Below the pieces are notes generated by a model. It saw nothing but the letters and a program-made list of their open reading frames with translations, had not been told where the DNA came from and ran no database searches. 64,000 nt of DNA from an uncultured Holophagaceae bacterium (GTDB taxonomy: Bacteria > Acidobacteriota > Holophagae > Holophagales > Holophagaceae): positions 1-64,000 of the forward strand of contig CAIZZF010000003.1 in assembly GCA_903937385.1 (NCBI GenBank), in the 5' to 3' direction. The first letter of the stretch is position 1. Each line of letters starts with the position of its first letter. Positions 59,939-64,000 of this stretch are shown one piece after another. The position numbers and the translations under genes were made by a program.

Positions 59939-62900
59939 CTACTTGGCCTTTGTTTGTTGCTTGAGGATCTCTGCGACCTGGGCCTTGAGGGTGTCGAGGT
60001 CGTTGGTCAGGGTGACGATGGTGGCCTTCTGGCTGTCGTTCTCGGCCTTCAGTTCCTGGATGGCCTTCACTAGCAACGGCGTAACTTTGCCATAATCCAC
60101 GCTCCACATATCTTCTGCATTGGCCGGTTTGGTGACGGCATTGGGGAAAATCTCATACAGTTCCTGTGCAATAAAACCGGTTGTGGGCGTCTTGGCGGCA
60201 TCGGCTTTATAGGTATAGTCACGCACCGGAATTTTCATCACATCGGCAATGCCAAAGTGGGTGTCTACGATGTTGTTTTTCAAGCGGTAGTCGGAAGCAA
60301 TATTCCAGGCAGTTGCCAGGGAAGCACCTGCCACATCTAACTTAGAAGTCGGTAAACTCTGTCCAATACCTATGTTGCCGTTTTTAAATATAATAGAAGT
60401 GTTGCTAGTACCCGTTCCAACTCCTAAAAGTCCGCCATTGGTTGCATTGTCCCACCATAAATAACCTTTGGTTGTTCCTGCGGATTGTAATTCAACGGCC
60501 GTATTAGCTGCACCATTTACTGTTAAATTGCTTGTTGGTGCCGCTGTCCCGATTCCGACGTTGCCTGAAGCGTCGATGCGCAGGCGTTCGAGGTCGGTGG
60601 TGCCGAACACGATGGGCTGGCTGTACACCGAATCGATGACCAGGGGAACGGTCGTCGAAATGTTCAATAATTTCGCAGCCTTGGCGATGCCTGCGTGTGA
60701 GGAGGTGCCCTTCAGGTCAGTCCCCAGGTAGACCGCAGCGGTGTTGGTACCATCCGTTGATTCAAAGATGGAGTAGACCAATTTTTGCGAAGCATCTCCA
60801 AATAAGTGCAACTTTTGGCCTGGTGTTGTCGTCCCAATTCCGACGTTGCCGTTCAGCAGGGTATAGCCCGTGCCGCTTGGCGTCAGGGTGACGTTCTGGT
60901 TGGTACCCGCTGCCGCGAAGGTGAGCGCCCCAGTGCCTGTGATGGAGCCGTTGCTGGTGCCAGTGCCACCATTGGCCACCGCCACGGTGCCGGTGACATT
61001 GGCGGCATTGCCTCCGATATTGCTGGACCAGGTGGGTGCGCCAGTTCCGCCGCTGAGCAACACCTGTCCAGAGGTGCCGGCCGCGGAGAAGCCCGTGGCG
61101 CCTGCGCCGGACTGGTAGGGGACTGCCCCGGCCACGCCACCGGCCAGGTTCGTGGCGGTGGTGGCTGTGGTCGCAGGCGGGGCCGAGTAGCCGCTCCAGG
61201 CATTGCCGTTCCAGACGGCCACCACCGATGCGCCCGCCGCCACGGTGCTGCCGTAGGCCGTGAAGGAGGCGCTGCCTGTGTTGATCAGGTAAGCGATGCG
61301 CCCGGCCTTGACGTTGGTGGGGCTGGGCAGGGTGATGGTCTGGCCTGCCGTGGTCTGGGTGATGGCGAATGCCGTACCCATGTCCACGGTGGCAGCGGCC
61401 GTGCCAATGGCGCCGCCCGAGGCCAGGTTGCCGATGGCGACGGTGGTGTAGATCAGGCCCCGGTCGATGTTCAGGCTGCTGTCCGTGTGACCATCGGCGT
61501 AGAAGGAGCTGCTGCCGTTGGCGTAGACCCGCACCGACTCGTCACCCTGGCTGAACTCCGTGTAGACCGAGGTCTTGCCGCTGGCGCTCTGCACCTTGCT
61601 GGCCGCGGACTCGTTCACATTCACGGTGGCGCCGCTGCTGTTGGCGCCGCTGCTCAGCAGGCTGGTGCTGCTGGTGGCGGTGCCGTAGTAGTAGGAAGTG
61701 ACCGTCGTGCCCAGGGTGCCGTTGGCCTGGATGTAGTACATGGCCCCCGGCGTCAGGCCGCTGAGGCCCGTGGCGTTGCTGCCCAGCAGGGCGATGGTGG
61801 CCGTGCCGCCGCTGGCTGCCCCGGCGGTGACCACGCCGATGGCGTTGCCACGGTCCACCGTGGTGCTGTTGCCCATCTGGCCCACCAGCAGCTTCGGCTT
61901 GTTCGAGTCGTTGGCGTCGCAATAAGCGGTCACGAAGCGCCCGCTGCTGCCGTTGGAACTTCCCCCGAAACCCCCAGAACCCTGTGCGGTGTACCCGGAA
62001 GCCAGCACCGTGGTGTAGGAGCCGATCACCGGAGTCGTGCCAGTGGTATCAATGCTGACGGTCACCATGTTGCTGCCATTGGTGGAACCCGTGAGCACCG
62101 CCATGTTGTCGGCCGTGTTGGCCAGGTTGATGTGCTCCCAGAGAATGGTCGTCGGCAGCGCCACCGCCGCCCCGGCCCAGGAAATGGTATTGCCGGTGGT
62201 GACCTGGGCGATGCGAGCATAGGTCGAACCGTTCTGATAAACATAGAGCAGCTTGGCCGGGTTGCTGGAGACCGAGGTCCTGACCCCGCGGAAGCCCGCG
62301 GCAGTCCCGGTCCCCGTGGAGACTTGTCCGGCGTAGACACATGCGTTGCTGCCGTTCACATAGACGACGGAGGGGAAGCCGTCCCCATTGACACAGCCGT
62401 ATACCATCTTGTCGGTGTCGTACTGGCTCAGGGTGTTGCCGGTCGAAGTGATGCCTGCAATCGAGGTCTGACCGTTGTTGCTGAGGGCCAGCGTGCTGGA
62501 GTTGTAGGTAAAGCTGTCGACCAGTCCCTGAGAATCGCTCCAGCCGATGTGATTGTTGCCCAGCCCGACGCACTGGTAGGGGCTACCCCCACCCCACCCG
62601 GAGAAGGGTGTGCCTAGGGTGATGGCGGTGCCCGTAACCTTGCCAACGATGAGCGCGCCGCTGCCTCCGGACGCCGCCGTCGCTTGAGCCAAGGCGAACT
62701 TGTCAGTCTCCAGGGCACTGATGCCGGTGGGGATCATGTAGATTGCGGACACTTTCACGGGCGTGCCCCAGGTCACGCTGGTGCCGTTGAGGAGCCCTGC
62801 GACCACATAGCTGCCATCACTCTGGTTGTAGCCCAGGACCACCTTGTCGGTGCCCACGATGGTCGAGACGACCCAACCGGGGTAGGAGGAAGCCGCAGCG

Positions 62901-64000
62901 CCGCTCACCACCTGGCCGGCGGTAAAGGAGCTTACGGCGTTCGAGGTGCCAGCCACGGTGGTGACAATGTTCTTCACGGTGCCATCGGAGTTGAACTCCA
63001 CCAGGTCACCCACGTTCAGCGTGCCGCTGGCAGTGGCGTTAATGGTGCTGCCGCTGCCACTGCCGCCGGATACGGTGGCCCAGCTCAGGCTGCCGCCGTT
63101 GGTAGTCAAATACTTGCCGTTGTTCCCGGACTGGGCAGGCAAAAGGGCAGCGGCTGCTGCGGAGGCGCTGGTGGCGCCAGTGCCGCCGTTGGTGAGGGCC
63201 ACTACGCCCGTCACGTTGGCCGCGTTGCCGCTGATGTTGCCTGAGACATCCGTGCCCGCCACCGTGGCAGAGGCGGTCATGGCGCTGCTGCCGTTGCCCT
63301 TCACATAGCCCGTGAGGGTGGTGGCCCCGGTGCCGCCGTTGGCCACGGGCAGGGTGCCGTTGACCTCGCTGCCCAGACCGATGGTGCTGCCGTTGCTGGC
63401 GGAGGTGACCCGACCCTGCGCGTCCACCGTGAGGTTGGCCCGCAGGTAGGTGCCTGGCGCCACGGAGGTGTTCGCCAGGGCCAGGGTGCCGCTGCCCGTG
63501 ATGGGACCGCCGCTCAAGCCCGTCCCCGCCGTGACGCTGGTGACGGTGCCCGTGGCCGCCGCCGTGGGCGCCCACTTCGTGCCATCCCAGGCCAGCACCT
63601 TGCCCACGCCATTGCCACTCAGGCTCACGTCCGTGAGGTCACTGCTGGCGAGTGCCACGGTGCCGGTCTTCCCGGCCACGCTGGCCACGGTGGCCGTCTG
63701 GCTGATCTTCTGCCAGGCCGTGCCGTTGGAGATGAGCCAATCGCCCACGCCGAACACCAGGCCGCTACCCGTCTCGGTGCCCGCCGCGTTGATGATGTAG
63801 TAGTTGCCCGAGGCTTCCACCGCCACGGTGGGGTTGCCCGTCAGGCTGCGGTTGCCCTTGTAGGTAAGGCCGCTGATGGGCAGCAGCGCGGTGGGCAGCT
63901 TGCCCGCCCCATCGAGAAGGGGCACGTTGCCGCTGCCCGTGCCGGTGTTCGCCACGGCGGCAGTGCCCAGGCCCAGGTTGCTGCGGGCGCCCGCCGCATC
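59939..64000 (-). CDS. Tail-fibre/adhesin-like protein with C-terminal peptidase S74 (intramolecular chaperone) domain; N-terminus beyond window
   Basis: Repeated VANGGTGATT/LTNGGTGATS motifs; C-term DYRLKNNIVDTHFGIADVMKIPVRDYTYKADAAKTPTTGFIAQELYEIFPNAVTKPANAEDMWSVDYGKVTPLLVKAIQELKAEN; frame open to position 64000. Confidence 0.88.
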   Translation of the reverse strand, partial: DAAGARSNLGLGTAAVANTGTGSGNVPLLDGAGKLPTALLPISGLTYKGNRSLTGNPTVAVEASGNYYIINAAGTETGSGLVFGVGDWLISNGTAWQKISQTATVASVAGKTGTVALASSDLTDVSLSGNGVGKVLAWDGTKWAPTAAATGTVTSVTAGTGLSGGPITGSGTLALANTSVAPGTYLRANLTVDAQGRVTSASNGSTIGLGSEVNGTLPVANGGTGATTLTGYVKGNGSSAMTASATVAGTDVSGNISGNAANVTGVVALTNGGTGATSASAAAAALLPAQSGNNGKYLTTNGGSLSWATVSGGSGSGSTINATASGTLNVGDLVEFNSDGTVKNIVTTVAGTSNAVSSFTAGQVVSGAAASSYPGWVVSTIVGTDKVVLGYNQSDGSYVVAGLLNGTSVTWGTPVKVSAIYMIPTGISALETDKFALAQATAASGGSGALIVGKVTGTAITLGTPFSGWGGGSPYQCVGLGNNHIGWSDSQGLVDSFTYNSSTLALSNNGQTSIAGITSTGNTLSQYDTDKMVYGCVNGDGFPSVVYVNGSNACVYAGQVSTGTGTAAGFRGVRTSVSSNPAKLLYVYQNGSTYARIAQVTTGNTISWAGAAVALPTTILWEHINLANTADNMAVLTGSTNGSNMVTVSIDTTGTTPVIGSYTTVLASGYTAQGSGGFGGSSNGSSGRFVTAYCDANDSNKPKLLVGQMGNSTTVDRGNAIGVVTAGAASGGTATIALLGSNATGLSGLTPGAMYYIQANGTLGTTVTSYYYGTATSSTSLLSSGANSSGATVNVNESAASKVQSASGKTSVYTEFSQGDESVRVYANGSSSFYADGHTDSSLNIDRGLIYTTVAIGNLASGGAIGTAAATVDMGTAFAITQTTAGQTITLPSPTNVKAGRIAYLINTGSASFTAYGSTVAAGASVVAVWNGNAWSGYSAPPATTATTATNLAGGVAGAVPYQSGAGATGFSAAGTSGQVLLSGGTGAPTWSSNIGGNAANVTGTVAVANGGTGTSNGSITGTGALTFAAAGTNQNVTLTPSGTGYTLLNGNVGIGTTTPGQKLHLFGDASQKLVYSIFESTDGTNTAAVYLGTDLKGTSSHAGIAKAAKLLNISTTVPLVIDSVYSQPIVFGTTDLERLRIDASGNVGIGTAAPTSNLTVNGAANTAVELQSAGTTKGYLWWDNATNGGLLGVGTGTSNTSIIFKNGNIGIGQSLPTSKLDVAGASLATAWNIASDYRLKNNIVDTHFGIADVMKIPVRDYTYKADAAKTPTTGFIAQELYEIFPNAVTKPANAEDMWSVDYGKVTPLLVKAIQELKAENDSQKATIVTLTNDLDTLKAQVAEILKQQTKAK

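Overview
GC-rich bacterial chromosome segment, probably Acidobacteriota/Holophagae-like (inferred from overall gene character, not proven). It is mostly single-copy housekeeping genes: cinA, plsY, gpsA, mtnA plus a class II aldolase, rsmE, ilvA, mtgA, mdh, nrdJ, hemH, hemG/Y-type PPOX, dnaX, a tamB-like gene, a Ser/Thr kinase, rpoD, dnaG, an LTA-synthase-type sulfatase, and a partial tail-fibre/S74 gene at the right edge. A C-terminal fragment of an IS1595-type transposase sits at the left edge. Non-coding items I can support: an SRP RNA (~33151-33241), an Ile-rich leader peptide with terminator/antiterminator upstream of ilvA, a putative NrdR-type operator/promoter upstream of nrdJ, and several strong terminators. 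The most exciting accessory locus is an integron gene-cassette array without an integrase in the window (a CALIN, ~38655-40930). It has four attC sites (GCCTAAC...GTTAGGC) separating four small ORFs encoding lipoprotein-like, secreted, or zinc-ribbon/membrane proteins of unknown function. The second unusual layer is a set of intergenic long inverted repeats whose arms are built from 7-, 8-, 9- or 10-bp degenerate tandem units. Some are nested inside one another, and one ~255-bp element is present twice in opposite orientation. No database search was possible, so all family calls come from reading the sequence.
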